Notes: generated from the sequence alone by a model not told the origin. A stretch of 64,000 nucleotides of DNA from Ostreococcus mediterraneus (GCA_012295225.1 WMKK01000008.1:124001-188000), one strand, 5' to 3'. Shown: positions 49,796 through 59,924, counted from the first letter of the stretch. Translations and numbers: made by a program.

Positions 49796-49965
49796 TTCGC
49801 TGTACATCATAGACACCTGTACGTTAAAGACCGACAGTTTTTTTTTATTTCTTTACGCTCGTTCGAGTTACGACGGAGAGCTCGTGGAACGTCTTCCTCA
49901 CACCGCACCACGCGCCGATCGCACCACCGCGCACTCGCATCCAACATGTACTAAACGTTCATTAC

Positions 49966-52317
49966 ATGTCATCTTACGCCCCGTCGTCGTCATTGAGGTC
50001 GCAATCGCGCGCCACAAGCGCGAGGAGCCGCAGCTCAAAGCAACGGTCTGAGCACGGGACGTCGTCTTTGTCGACTTACACCTACGACGACGCGCCCGCG
50101 CCGAAGATTCGACGCAACGCACGCGATGCCGTTGATGCCCATCACGCCACGGTCGCCGTGAACGCCGACGTACGCGAAGAAAGCGTGTGGGAGACGTTTC
50201 TTCAAGTCGTCTCGCACTTTACATCGGCGTCCCAACCGACGAGCACGTCCCGACGTCGTAAATTTTGCATTCTCGTGCGCGATATGGCAGCCAGCGATCG
50301 CGGATTATACGGCTTGAAACGATTTCCCGGTGCCGTGAGCGCGTTGAAACGGCTGGTGGTTGATGCGGATTTAGAAACGCGATTACACGCGAACGACGCG
50401 GTTGCGGCGCTCGCGGCGTCTCGAGAGGGCGTGAGCATGCTTTGTTCGAATGATGACGCTTTATTCGACACCGCGATGCTCATTCGCGCGTGGGAATGGC
50501 GCTTAGCGTTAGAACGCATTAAAGCCACGTTTGGTTTGCGCGTGTACTGGCGTTGTCGATTGCGAGTCGTGTTGTTCAAGTCAAAGGCGACGAGCGCGTT
50601 TGTCAGCCAATTTCTCAGCCCGCGCGTGTTTGATCCGCTTCAAACGCACGTCGCGAAGCGAATGCCGCATAATATAGACATCGGTGCCTCGTTATCATCT
50701 GTGATCGGTCGCATAAATGACGACATCACGGTGTTGAACGCCGCGACGAAGGCGATGGAGGTGTTATTAGCGACGGCGACGGTGAATTGGCTCGCGGAGG
50801 AACCGATTCCGTACGCGGATGACGTGCCTCGCACTTCGGATTTTCATTTACGGCGCGCATCACCCTCAGAACTCGGCGGGATAAACCCAGTCGAGGCGTT
50901 CATGGGCGACGGGTTCATAGGCGGCAGTCGCACGCCAGGGTGCGTATCGAATGTATGGAGGATTCTCTCGTCGCGTTTTCGTAAACGCGCCGCCGACGAA
51001 GACGAAGCCGAAGACGACGTCAAGAGCGATGGTGGCGAAGCGTTCGGGTTTGAAAAAGCCAATAGCGGCGAAGTATCATTCTCCATCACGCAGAATCGGC
51101 TAGCTAGAAAACTCATGATGCTTACGCGGCATGAAAACGATAGTTTGCGTGAACGGGCGTGTCGGGTGTTGTACGAGTATAGCGCGCGTGCGAGCAATGA
51201 CACATTTGGCGAACGCGTGTACGACATGCTCATCGGGACAGACTCCAAGCTTCGCGCCGGTACTTTATCGTGGTTGGCGTATCTGTTCCTCCAACACATT
51301 CGCAACGTGCGTGCGTTCTCGCCGCAGAACGCGGATGACAAACCACCACTGTCGAATACGGTGCGGTTTCTGTTGTCCGACGCCGTGGTGCGTTCGGCGA
51401 GCCAAGGATTGACCGAGGAGGACGCCGCCATTCGCGAGAGCGCCGCGCGCGCATTACGCGTCGCCTGGGACGCCGTCGCCGTCGTCCCGAACGAACGCTC
51501 TTCTGTTTCACGCGACGATGACGAGGACGATGTGCGCGTCGCGATGGATGACCGATTAACGTTCGCGCTCGATGATCGATGGTTGACGTTTGTCAACGCG
51601 GGAGCCGCTCGAGCGTTGTGCGACATGCAATTAAGCGACGCCGTAGGCGCGCCACAGCTCGCCAATACCGTGCTCGAGCACATGGCAAAGACGGACCGCG
51701 ATGCGGCGCTGTATATTTTAAGTCGCGAGCACGCTTTGGATGCAGCGGCGGAACGCGCGTTGACGCGTCGACGCGTCGAGGAGCACAAGTCGACGTTCAA
51801 GTCTCATAAACACGTCCCGGCGTTGCCCGCGGCGGCGGATGTCGACGACGAGGAGGACAAATCACACGCGCTCGCGCTATCGAATGCGGGCGATAGTGGT
51901 GGAGAATACTCTCAGCATCACATTGCGCGTTGGCGCGAATACAGAACGCAGTATACACCAATCACCGCAAAGTTTGTCGAAGGAGAACTTCCCGAACGCG
52001 CCGCGGACGATTGGCGCGCGCGGGCGGAGGAGTACATTCTCGCTGGAGGCGCGGCGTCGAATAAAAACGGTCGCACTCGACGAGGACCGTATGAGCGCGC
52101 AATCTTGCACGAGGGTGGCATCGGACTCGCGGCAAAGTATGATAAACTTCCTGTGATTTTCCCCGACGCGCCGGCTGTGGGTCCGTACGCGCACGACAAG
52201 AATTTCGTGAGTCTACATACGAGCGCGAAGAAGTACACGAGACCTTCCGATCGACACCGCACGCGCGCCACGAAAAAGATGATTGTCGAAAAGTTTAACG
52301 CGCGCGAAGGAGCGTAA
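49966..52317 (+). CDS. Uncharacterised ARM/HEAT-like protein, 783 aa
   Basis: The protein begins MSSYAPSSSLRSQSRATSAR, a Ser/Arg-rich disordered start. The main part is helical with repeated ARM/HEAT-like spacing, for example GAVSALKRLVVDADLETRLHAND, RLARKLMMLTRHENDSLRERACRVL, and AAIRESAARALRVAWDAV. The last ~100 residues contain conserved-looking segments (YILAGGAASNKNGRTRRGPYE; AAKYDKLPVIFPDAP) but no catalytic motif I recognise. No membrane segment is evident; a short hydrophobic stretch near residue 190 (RVYWRCRLRVVLF) is too charged. It is a plausible scaffold or adaptor. Family unknown. Confidence 0.7.
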   Translation: MSSYAPSSSLRSQSRATSARSRSSKQRSEHGTSSLSTYTYDDAPAPKIRRNARDAVDAHHATVAVNADVREESVWETFLQVVSHFTSASQPTSTSRRRKFCILVRDMAASDRGLYGLKRFPGAVSALKRLVVDADLETRLHANDAVAALAASREGVSMLCSNDDALFDTAMLIRAWEWRLALERIKATFGLRVYWRCRLRVVLFKSKATSAFVSQFLSPRVFDPLQTHVAKRMPHNIDIGASLSSVIGRINDDITVLNAATKAMEVLLATATVNWLAEEPIPYADDVPRTSDFHLRRASPSELGGINPVEAFMGDGFIGGSRTPGCVSNVWRILSSRFRKRAADEDEAEDDVKSDGGEAFGFEKANSGEVSFSITQNRLARKLMMLTRHENDSLRERACRVLYEYSARASNDTFGERVYDMLIGTDSKLRAGTLSWLAYLFLQHIRNVRAFSPQNADDKPPLSNTVRFLLSDAVVRSASQGLTEEDAAIRESAARALRVAWDAVAVVPNERSSVSRDDDEDDVRVAMDDRLTFALDDRWLTFVNAGAARALCDMQLSDAVGAPQLANTVLEHMAKTDRDAALYILSREHALDAAAERALTRRRVEEHKSTFKSHKHVPALPAAADVDDEEDKSHALALSNAGDSGGEYSQHHIARWREYRTQYTPITAKFVEGELPERAADDWRARAEEYILAGGAASNKNGRTRRGPYERAILHEGGIGLAAKYDKLPVIFPDAPAVGPYAHDKNFVSLHTSAKKYTRPSDRHRTRATKKMIVEKFNAREGA

Positions 52318-52375
52318 TAGGATTAGCATATAGTTGTTGTCTAGAAACGTCTAAAATTATGTCTACGGTACATGT

Positions 52376-54856
52376 CTATGGACGACCAAAGTACTCTAGA
52401 ACGCCACTGGTTGCATCTGGTCCATGCGTTTGAACCGGATCGCACGCTATTAATTTTCTCAACTCTGACGTCCCACCTACGTGGAACGTGAATTCTCCAG
52501 GCACATTGCTCCACTTTTTCTCTTTGGTGCTCCAAATTTGCAACGCTCGAACGGGGAGCGCGAGCGACACTTGTTTCGTCTGTCCCGCCGCCACGACAAT
52601 CTTTTTAAACGCCTTGAGTTGTCGGGGCGGCTCTTGAGCGTCTCGAGGGTACGTGACGTATACTTGAACGACTTCCGAAGCGATGCGATCGCCGGTGTTC
52701 GTCACGCTGAATGATACGTTGGCCGCAATAGAAGAATCTACCGGAAACGTTTCAACTACCGCGTCGGTGTATTTGAACGTCGTGTACGTCAATCCATGAC
52801 CGAAATGAAACGCTGGCCTAAGTCCTTTCGCGTTGTACCAGCGGTATCCAACGTGCAGGCCTTCTTTATATACCACCTTGCCGCCAGTACCCGGGTATTG
52901 CTCTTGGTCGAAATTACCAAGTTCATTCTCGCTATTTGGAATTGTAATCGGCAATTTACCTCCTGGCGCATGCTTGCCGAATACGACATCGGCGAGACCC
53001 AAGCCCGCTTGCTCGCCAGGCAAGAACGACAATAGTATCGACGATGCGTCGGCATGTTGTGGAATCACGACATGTCCGGGCGCGGTGACGATGATGACGA
53101 TTTTCTTGCGAAACTTTTCGCTAAAGCGACTCACTGGCTGTTGATGCGCGTTGAGAGTAATTCTAGGACGATCGAGCGACTCTCCTGCACCGGCGCCGTC
53201 GCACACGATGATTGCCAGCAAATCATCACCCATCTTTGTGGCCTCGGTCAAGGCTTGATCGAGTTGATGCTCGTCGTACCACTTGAAATCTTGCCCAGCG
53301 TCGTGCAACCCGTCATTCACGGTGAACACGTTTTTCGCACCCGGGTCTACGTGTCCGCTTCCACCTCCAGATAACGACCAAGGTTGCGCGCACATCGCGC
53401 CAAACGTGATGATAGTCTTGTTTTGTGCGTCCGGATCGAGCGGGAGTAAGTTCCCATCATTCTTGAGCAAAATGGCAGACTTCGCGACAATATTACGCGC
53501 GAGCGTCGTGTCGTTGTACGTGCGCACGTTGGCGTCAATCGCACGCGGAATGGTCTCTTCTTCATCCATAATCCCGGCTCTGAACATGGATGTTAACACT
53601 CGCGTTGCCGCAACCTTGATGCGCTCTGCACTGAGCATTGGCTTCCCAAGCGCATCCGTCGCTTCGAGCGCGTCCTTCAGTCTGTCCCTGGAAAACAGCC
53701 CCGCCGTGGGCATCTCCATGTCGAGCCCACTTTTCAGCGAAGGCACCGTGCTGTGCGTCGCTAACCAATCCGACATGACGAACCCTTCGAACCCCAAATC
53801 ATCACGCAAAATCTCATTCATGTACACTGAGTTTTGACACGCATGCGATCCGTTTACTTTGTTGTACGAACACATGATGGATCCCACCTCCGCATCCTTA
53901 ATTGACGCCTCAAACATCGGCAGATACATCTCCCGCATCGAACGTTCGTCTACTTGCGCGTCATAGTACATTCGATCCCTCTCCTGCTCGTTGAATATAA
54001 AGTGCTTCGCCGTGGCGATGACACCGCGCGACTGTATACCTCGAATCACCGCCGGCGCCATCGCTGAGCCGAGCGCCGGATCTTCGCCGGCGATGTATTC
54101 AAAATTCCGTCCACCCAACGGTACGCGCGCTAAATTCATCCCAGGCCCCAAAAACACATTCGCACCCTTCCTCACAAACTCCCCTCCCATCGCACCTCCC
54201 CAGGCATGCGCTAAACCTACATCAAACGTAGCCGCGACGGCTAACGCGCACGGCCACTGCGTCGTCGTCCCCGGCTGGTTGTGCGCCCGAAACCCCTGCG
54301 GCCCATCATTCATGCGCAATTCCGGCACTCTCGCCCTCGTAGACGACACCACAAACCCACTCGTACTCCCTATGTATGCCTCTTCGACTTGTCCACCCAA
54401 GAGCGTGAGCTGTTCGTCGAGGGACATTGTCGACGCGAAGCGGTACGCGCGCGTTCGCGCCGCGCTCCCGCCCACGCCGGCGTCATCCGACGCGCGCGTG
54501 ACGAGCGTCGCCACCGCCACGAGCGCCGCACACGCGGCGGCTGACATGCGAAGCGCGCTTGACGCGATGCGCGACGTGGTCGATGCGTGCGCGCGTCGGG
54601 CGGCGCGTTCGACGTCGACAAAGTCGCCGGCGAGCGCAGTTTCGTGTTGCGACGCCGTCGACGCTGTCGACGCGTCATCGACGGCGATGAGCGGGCGGCG
54701 CTCGGTGGATGGTGATATGGGTGGCATGTCGCGTGCACCGCGCGCGCGCGTGGACGACGTGCGGGCCGATGGGTGCGGCCGAGGCGACGTGTGAGAGGCG
54801 AGGTGATCGACGTTGGGTGTTGGCGTTTCGGCGTCGAGACGCGCGAGAGGCGACAT
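52376..54856 (-). CDS. Membrane-anchored glycoside hydrolase family 3 enzyme, 826 aa
   Basis: GH3 enzymes are beta-glucosidases, xylosidases and relatives. The catalytic domain has ELRMNDGPQGFRAHNQPG, NVFLGPGMNLARVPLGGRNF, VIATAKHFIFNEQE and the nucleophile loop EGFVMSDWLATHS (Asp363). The second domain (GGGSGHVDPGAKN onward) and a C-terminal fibronectin III-like module (HFGHGLTYTTFKY onward) are present. Residues ~103-120 (MSAAACAALVAVATLVT) form a single hydrophobic segment after a polar N-terminus, so a type II membrane or secretory-pathway protein is likely. An in-frame ATG at 54727 (MPPISPSTERRPL) is an alternative start that keeps the anchor. Substrate specificity cannot be read from the sequence. 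Confidence 0.88.
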   Translation of the reverse strand: MSPLARLDAETPTPNVDHLASHTSPRPHPSARTSSTRARGARDMPPISPSTERRPLIAVDDASTASTASQHETALAGDFVDVERAARRAHASTTSRIASSALRMSAAACAALVAVATLVTRASDDAGVGGSAARTRAYRFASTMSLDEQLTLLGGQVEEAYIGSTSGFVVSSTRARVPELRMNDGPQGFRAHNQPGTTTQWPCALAVAATFDVGLAHAWGGAMGGEFVRKGANVFLGPGMNLARVPLGGRNFEYIAGEDPALGSAMAPAVIRGIQSRGVIATAKHFIFNEQERDRMYYDAQVDERSMREMYLPMFEASIKDAEVGSIMCSYNKVNGSHACQNSVYMNEILRDDLGFEGFVMSDWLATHSTVPSLKSGLDMEMPTAGLFSRDRLKDALEATDALGKPMLSAERIKVAATRVLTSMFRAGIMDEEETIPRAIDANVRTYNDTTLARNIVAKSAILLKNDGNLLPLDPDAQNKTIITFGAMCAQPWSLSGGGSGHVDPGAKNVFTVNDGLHDAGQDFKWYDEHQLDQALTEATKMGDDLLAIIVCDGAGAGESLDRPRITLNAHQQPVSRFSEKFRKKIVIIVTAPGHVVIPQHADASSILLSFLPGEQAGLGLADVVFGKHAPGGKLPITIPNSENELGNFDQEQYPGTGGKVVYKEGLHVGYRWYNAKGLRPAFHFGHGLTYTTFKYTDAVVETFPVDSSIAANVSFSVTNTGDRIASEVVQVYVTYPRDAQEPPRQLKAFKKIVVAAGQTKQVSLALPVRALQIWSTKEKKWSNVPGEFTFHVGGTSELRKLIACDPVQTHGPDATSGVLEYFGRP

Positions 54857-55045
54857 TCGGGCGGCGTACGTGCTATTGCGCCTGTTTTCGCGCGGTCAAG
54901 CGATGCGAGGTGAAGGATGATACGTGCGTGATTGACGCCATGGGCGATGCGCGCACAGGTGGATGGGATAAAGAGAATTGCTTGCTGAATTAAGAATGAA
55001 ACGGTGGACGAATGCGCCGTCCACGCGCGAGGCGAGACGCTGTCT

Positions 55046-56200
55046 TTACGCGCCAATTAAATTCACGTGGTGACCCCACGCGAGGCCAGTGGCGAGCAAA
55101 CCGAAGACTAAGAAAGGTTGCGCGCTGGCTTGGTACTTCACATCGTTCTTGATGGGATCCGGAAGGAAGAATTTGAATTGGAAGAAAATTTGCGGCGCGA
55201 TGAGGCAGAACAAAACGTTTGAGTAAAAGTCCTCACCAATGGCGCGCAAGTAGAACGCCACAAAGAGCTGCGTGATGTCAATGGACGACACGCAAATCCA
55301 TTTCGCCTTTTCCACACCAAAAGCCACGGGAAGAGACTGCAAGCCAAGCTTGCGATCGCCCTCCATGGACTTAAAATCGTTGACGATGGCGATACCCAAG
55401 CCAGCGATGGAGTACAGCACAGTCAAGAACATCACATCCGGAGTCAACTCACCGAACACCGCCATGCCCGCCCACCACGGAAGGGCAATGTAGGACGAAC
55501 CGAGGGCGTAGCACCCCTTCCAGCCTTCAGCCTTGAGCTTCAACGGCGGCGCGCTATAAATGTACGACACCCACGACCCGAAGAGCGTCAACAACGTGAC
55601 GATTGGGAAGTCATGCTCGCACCAACGATCGAGTTGAATCGCACACAACCAGCCACCAATCAACAAAACCGCAATCTGTGCCTTGACTTCATTCTCCGAA
55701 ATAGCTCCACTCGGAATCGGCCGGTACGGCTCGTTAATCGCGTCGATATCCCGGTCGTACCAGTCATTAATCGTCTGCGTATACCCCGTCAAGAACGGCC
55801 CAGACATCGTCATACACAACAATGCCTTCCCAATATTATCAATATTCCATTCGTAATGTCCACTCGCCGCCGCGCCGCACATCACGCCCCAAATCAATGG
55901 CACCCACGTCCCGGGTTTCGTCAACTGCAAACGAATCTTCCAAATATCATCCGTCTCACTCGCCCCCTTGAGCCCTAACAACTGTCGCACTTGCGCCCCT
56001 TTCTCGCTCACGCCCGCGGTGTTATCCGCCTTGATGTTCTCGTCATCGCTCGTCGCGCACACCGGCGCACGCGCGCCGCGAAACGTCACCGCCGACAACG
56101 ATCGTCGCGGCGCCAGCGACACCTTCACCGACGTCTTCACCGACGTCTTCACCGACGTCGTCGCGCGAGACGCGCACACGGGCGCGCGCAAAGTAAACAT
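55046..56200 (-). CDS. CHLG: Chlorophyll synthase, plastid, 384 aa
   Basis: ChlG attaches a phytyl or geranylgeranyl chain to chlorophyllide in the plastid membrane. The UbiA-type prenyltransferase motifs are both present: NDWYDRDIDAINEPYRPIPS (from residue 145) and NDFKSMEGDRKLGLQSLPVA. About eight membrane helices follow one another, starting with WVPLIWGVMCGAAASG. The first ~60 residues are a transit peptide with a threefold TSVK repeat, encoded by three exact 12-bp units at 56123-56158. The start is the ATG at 56200; the frame is open far upstream but runs antisense through the primase gene. Confidence 0.95.
   Translation of the reverse strand: MFTLRAPVCASRATTSVKTSVKTSVKVSLAPRRSLSAVTFRGARAPVCATSDDENIKADNTAGVSEKGAQVRQLLGLKGASETDDIWKIRLQLTKPGTWVPLIWGVMCGAAASGHYEWNIDNIGKALLCMTMSGPFLTGYTQTINDWYDRDIDAINEPYRPIPSGAISENEVKAQIAVLLIGGWLCAIQLDRWCEHDFPIVTLLTLFGSWVSYIYSAPPLKLKAEGWKGCYALGSSYIALPWWAGMAVFGELTPDVMFLTVLYSIAGLGIAIVNDFKSMEGDRKLGLQSLPVAFGVEKAKWICVSSIDITQLFVAFYLRAIGEDFYSNVLFCLIAPQIFFQFKFFLPDPIKNDVKYQASAQPFLVFGLLATGLAWGHHVNLIGA
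56123..56158. repeat. Three exact 12-bp tandem repeats in the ChlG transit peptide
   Basis: The unit CTTCACCGACGT (plus strand) occurs three times head to tail and encodes Thr-Ser-Val-Lys repeats in the chlorophyll synthase transit peptide. It is likely to vary in copy number between strains. Confidence 0.9.
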
Positions 56201-56392
56201 CGCGATGCGTGTACACTTTGGGTGATCGATTCGCGCGCGCGACGGCGTCGAGCGGCGACGTATGCGGCGCTGAACACGTTTGGGCGATCGCGCTATCCAC
56301 TTTATCACACATTCAAAACGAGTCCCATACCACGCGCACGGTCGTCGTGCGCGCCGCACACGTCGCCGCTCGACGCCGCGGCGCGCGCGGCG

Positions 56393-58021
56393 ATGGACGC
56401 CGATGGCGCCGATGACATCGACGTCGACATCGATGCGTTCGTCGCGCTCGGACGCGCGCGGTTGTTGGTGCTGTACTCGTTGGAGCACGTGATGGTGAAT
56501 TATCGTTCGAGCGTTCGCGGCGCGGATGTGGACGAGAATGTCGAGCGAGAGGAGGCGCTGTGGGCGTGTGCGCGAGGATTTTGTGAGGATGATGCGATCG
56601 GTGAGGCGTCGAGCGCGGCGGCGGTGAAGTTGGCGCTGTGCTGCGCGGAAAAGGCGAATGATGATGGTTCGCGTCGGTTGCGTCCGTACGAGTACGGGTG
56701 CGATTGGTTGGCGCGCGTCGAGGCGTTGTTGACGCGCGTGCGCGTGGCGAATGGTGTAGAGAAGATTCCAGATGATTTTGCAACGCCCGATTGCGAGTTC
56801 GCACGCCCGGAGGGTGTGGAGAATTGTGATGTGGGCGCGTGGATGACGTTTGAGCGCGCGTACGTCGCGGCGCGGAGCAGGCGTTCGCCGCTCGTAAAAG
56901 ATGGCTACGTGTACGTCACGCGTACGCTGATGCCAGATGTGTACGCAGAACACCGCGAACGATGTATACGGAACGATTTGTCCGCAACGTTTCGACGGTT
57001 GCAGCTCTGGTTGAGCGAAGGACGGGCGCCGCCAGCGTTTGATCCCAACGCTTCGTACAACGCGCTGCGCGCGATTCGAACGTGGGTCCCGGACGTGAGC
57101 GAGTTGCCGGATATACCCACGTCGGCATCCACCACGAACTGGGGTAAACGTCGTCGCGAGCGACGCAGGGCGAATGGTGTGGCGCAACATGCGATTGCGA
57201 TCGAAGAGGACGTGAACACGACGGCGAGCGGCGCCGTCGGACCAAACGCGACGTATCGATACGTCGCCGGTGAAGACGCGAGGCGCGCGCTCAAAATGGT
57301 TGATCGACACGTAAGTGCGATAACCGCGCGCCCATTCCCGCCGTGCATGCGAAGTAAATTTGAGGAGCTTCAACGCAAGGCGCACTTGACGTTCACCGAC
57401 AGATTTCAACTGAATTTATTCTTGAAAGGCATCGGGCTCACCGTGAACGAAACTTTGAACTTTTGGCGACAGGGCGTGTTCCCGAAAGGCAAGATGAAAG
57501 CGTATCAAGGCGAGCACACGTACAACGTCAGACACAACTATGGTCTCGAAGGTGGGATGATTGATTACACTCCGCACAACTGTGAAAAAATGCAGCAAGA
57601 GCACAAGGACGGCGCCGGTCGATGCGCGTGTCCGTTCGCCACCGACATCGAAACCTTCCGCAGCAACACGCTCGGACAGTCGTGGTACCAATCGGTTTCC
57701 ATTGATGCGCGCGATAAAATCGAAAGCGCCGTGCATGCCAAAAATCCATCCGCGGCGTGCGAGCACGTCTTTGAAGACGCGCACGGTGGCTTCTCCATCG
57801 GCCCCAAATTTGAATTCCCTGACGCGTACTACGACGCATCGATGGAAATCGAAGAAATGTGCCGCGAACGTGCTGATCACGCGCAATTCGATCGCCAATC
57901 TTCAGTCCCAGAAGACGTCACTACCGCTGCCGGTGCCCGAGCGAACGTCGCCGCCGACGCCCATCCGCTCCCCACGAATTTCAACCTCGCGCTGGAAGAT
58001 TTATCCTCCGACGACGAATAG
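56393..58021 (+). CDS. PRIM2: DNA primase large subunit, 542 aa
   Basis: PRIM2 with PRIM1 forms the primase of the polymerase alpha complex. The C-terminal iron-sulfur domain is clear: LKGIGLTVNETLNFWRQGVF, YNVRHNYGLEGGMIDYTPHN, and four cluster cysteines at 318 (FPPCMRS), 397 (HNCEKM), 413 (RCACPF) and 456 (AACEHVF), with the expected spacing. The N-terminal helical domain begins IDAFVALGRARLLVLYSLEH, comparable to EFENLAIDRVKLL of other PRIM2. The ATG at 56393 was used. In-frame sequence just upstream (RYPLYHTFKTSPI) resembles the first conserved PRIM2 segment but has no ATG nearby, so a small 5' exon may be missing. It is divergent from chlorophyll synthase (192 bp). Confidence 0.9.
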   Translation: MDADGADDIDVDIDAFVALGRARLLVLYSLEHVMVNYRSSVRGADVDENVEREEALWACARGFCEDDAIGEASSAAAVKLALCCAEKANDDGSRRLRPYEYGCDWLARVEALLTRVRVANGVEKIPDDFATPDCEFARPEGVENCDVGAWMTFERAYVAARSRRSPLVKDGYVYVTRTLMPDVYAEHRERCIRNDLSATFRRLQLWLSEGRAPPAFDPNASYNALRAIRTWVPDVSELPDIPTSASTTNWGKRRRERRRANGVAQHAIAIEEDVNTTASGAVGPNATYRYVAGEDARRALKMVDRHVSAITARPFPPCMRSKFEELQRKAHLTFTDRFQLNLFLKGIGLTVNETLNFWRQGVFPKGKMKAYQGEHTYNVRHNYGLEGGMIDYTPHNCEKMQQEHKDGAGRCACPFATDIETFRSNTLGQSWYQSVSIDARDKIESAVHAKNPSAACEHVFEDAHGGFSIGPKFEFPDAYYDASMEIEEMCRERADHAQFDRQSSVPEDVTTAAGARANVAADAHPLPTNFNLALEDLSSDDE

Positions 58022-58298
58022 CACGATCACTAGACCCTTAGCCGTAGTCACGTAGCCTAGTCGCATGTAACATATGTCCACGCACTCGCGCGCGCGCGAC
58101 CGACGCGTTCGAATCGTAACTCTGTACCCATTTCAACGCGCGTTTCGACGGCGCGCGCCGTCGAAGCGCTCAACACCATACGAGTCAACACCATCACACC
58201 GCACTTGCTGGCGCACCGCGACGCGCGACGCGATCTCACGCCCGCGCGCGATGTCGTAACCGACGAACACACACACACACTGAGTCATCCGCGCCATC

Positions 58299-59924
58299 AT
58301 GGGATCAGGCGGCGGCGGCGCGTGCGATTGCTGCGGCACCAAGTCGACGGATGAGCGCATTCAAGTCCCCGCCACGACATCGGCGCCGTCGTCGTCGCGC
58401 TCCATCGGCGTCTCGCTCACGTCGCTCAAGTCGTTTGATAAGAAGGGCACTTGTGCGCGGTCACTCCGGTCGCTGACGATGAGGGACGGGGACGGCGGTG
58501 CGCGAGAGGAGCCGCGCGAGGCTGGCGAGGCTCGCGTCGAAGACGATCCCGCGACGCACTATTCGGATACGAAAAAGCCTCGCGATAGAGCCGCAGCGAT
58601 GGGTGGGATGTACATTCAGCCCCATTACGATGAGAAGTTTGATTCGCAGCGTTTTAAGAGGCGCGTGGGCGATCATTTGGCGGCGCAAGCGGCGTTGATC
58701 GCCAAGGAGTCGGCGCCGTTGCTTTCGGGCGCCGACGTCGGCGGAGGGTACGCGGCTTCGGATGACGCTGTCAAAGTAAAACGCGAAGCCAAACGGAAGA
58801 AAAAGGAGCTAGAGTCTAACGAGAAGGAGGATAGGAGGGAGCTCAAGTATGCGGCGCAGAGACAGCGCGAACATCAGAAGCAGATGTGGCGCGCGCTGGT
58901 GACGATTATGTTGGTGGTCGTCGTGCTCGCTGGGATTATATTTAGCGGCGACGTGGATTTTAAATTTGGCTTCAACACGAAGAAAGGTGATGGTGGTAAA
59001 ATCAGTGATGTCGTTCGTGCGCGAGCGCGCGACGATGACTCGACGTTGCTAGCGATGACGGAACCCGCGACTGGTGAGTATTCGGCGTCAGAGACGCGAG
59101 ACGAAGACGTCGATCTGTTGGACCCGACGTCACGCACGTGGTCACCGAAAGAGTGGAAACGACATAATGACATGATGCGTAAGATCAGACGTCATGCAAA
59201 AGCCACGGCGAAGGCGCATGTGCGTGAATTTGTCGAGAGCGCGCATACTGAGCTCGGGGTGGAGGATGACGACGTCGACGAGTACGAGACGAATGACGCC
59301 AAAGATGACGTTCGCGAATCAGCACGAGCTTCCGCCGCGGCTGTTGGTAACGGTGACGGTGATGAAGACGACGATGACAACGTGGAGAACATTCTCGCCG
59401 CGTCTCAAGCGTCGGTGTTATCCCATAGTTTGATTGTTGATGCTGTGAATTCGACGCGCATGTTCACGAGCAAGGCAAAGCGTCCGACGACGGATATAGC
59501 AGAGGCGCTCGCGGCGGCGGTACTCGAGAGTGAAGGAAATTCAAAAGTCCTGACCCCGTCAGCGGCGACGAGCACCGCGAGTGCATCACTGCCACCTCCA
59601 CCGCCGGCGTTGCAGCTGTCAAATTCAACCGAGTCGACGCCGACCGAGACAGACGTCGTTGTCGTAGAGAGCACTCCCACGGAAGGCGCGTTGACGATAC
59701 CTGGAATCACACCAGTACCTGTGCGTGCTCCACCGCCAAGCGCAAATATAGAATCGATCGACGTTTCGTCGCGCGGTAGTAAATCCAAGAGGCGGGACAA
59801 GTACGGCTTTGGTGATTTATTAGTCGCTGAAGACGATTCTATGCAATCGTTGTTCACGACGCCTACGCCCGTGGAGGCGGCCGAAGTTGCGGCATCGTCT
59901 ACGCCTCGTCGCGCATTACGATGA
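58299..59924 (+). CDS. Uncharacterised single-pass membrane protein, 541 aa
   Basis: The N-terminus MGSGGGGACDCCGTKS fits an N-myristoylation signal followed by cysteines that could be palmitoylated. A basic helical stretch (VKREAKRKKKELESNEKEDR to AAQRQREHQKQ) precedes one clear membrane segment near residue 200 (ALVTIMLVVVVLAGIIFSG). The remaining ~330 residues are acidic, Ser/Thr/Pro-rich and largely disordered, with Asp-runs and a poly-Pro stretch. There is no recognised domain. If the N-terminus is cytosolic, the long acidic part is lumenal or extracellular. Confidence 0.6.
   Translation: MGSGGGGACDCCGTKSTDERIQVPATTSAPSSSRSIGVSLTSLKSFDKKGTCARSLRSLTMRDGDGGAREEPREAGEARVEDDPATHYSDTKKPRDRAAAMGGMYIQPHYDEKFDSQRFKRRVGDHLAAQAALIAKESAPLLSGADVGGGYAASDDAVKVKREAKRKKKELESNEKEDRRELKYAAQRQREHQKQMWRALVTIMLVVVVLAGIIFSGDVDFKFGFNTKKGDGGKISDVVRARARDDDSTLLAMTEPATGEYSASETRDEDVDLLDPTSRTWSPKEWKRHNDMMRKIRRHAKATAKAHVREFVESAHTELGVEDDDVDEYETNDAKDDVRESARASAAAVGNGDGDEDDDDNVENILAASQASVLSHSLIVDAVNSTRMFTSKAKRPTTDIAEALAAAVLESEGNSKVLTPSAATSTASASLPPPPPALQLSNSTESTPTETDVVVVESTPTEGALTIPGITPVPVRAPPPSANIESIDVSSRGSKSKRRDKYGFGDLLVAEDDSMQSLFTTPTPVEAAEVAASSTPRRALR

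Noticed and set aside
55991-56392. 5' extension of the primase frame through chlorophyll synthase
   Set aside because: It would overlap the chlorophyll synthase coding region antisense. Only the short part nearest the gene might be real and is discussed as a possible exon.
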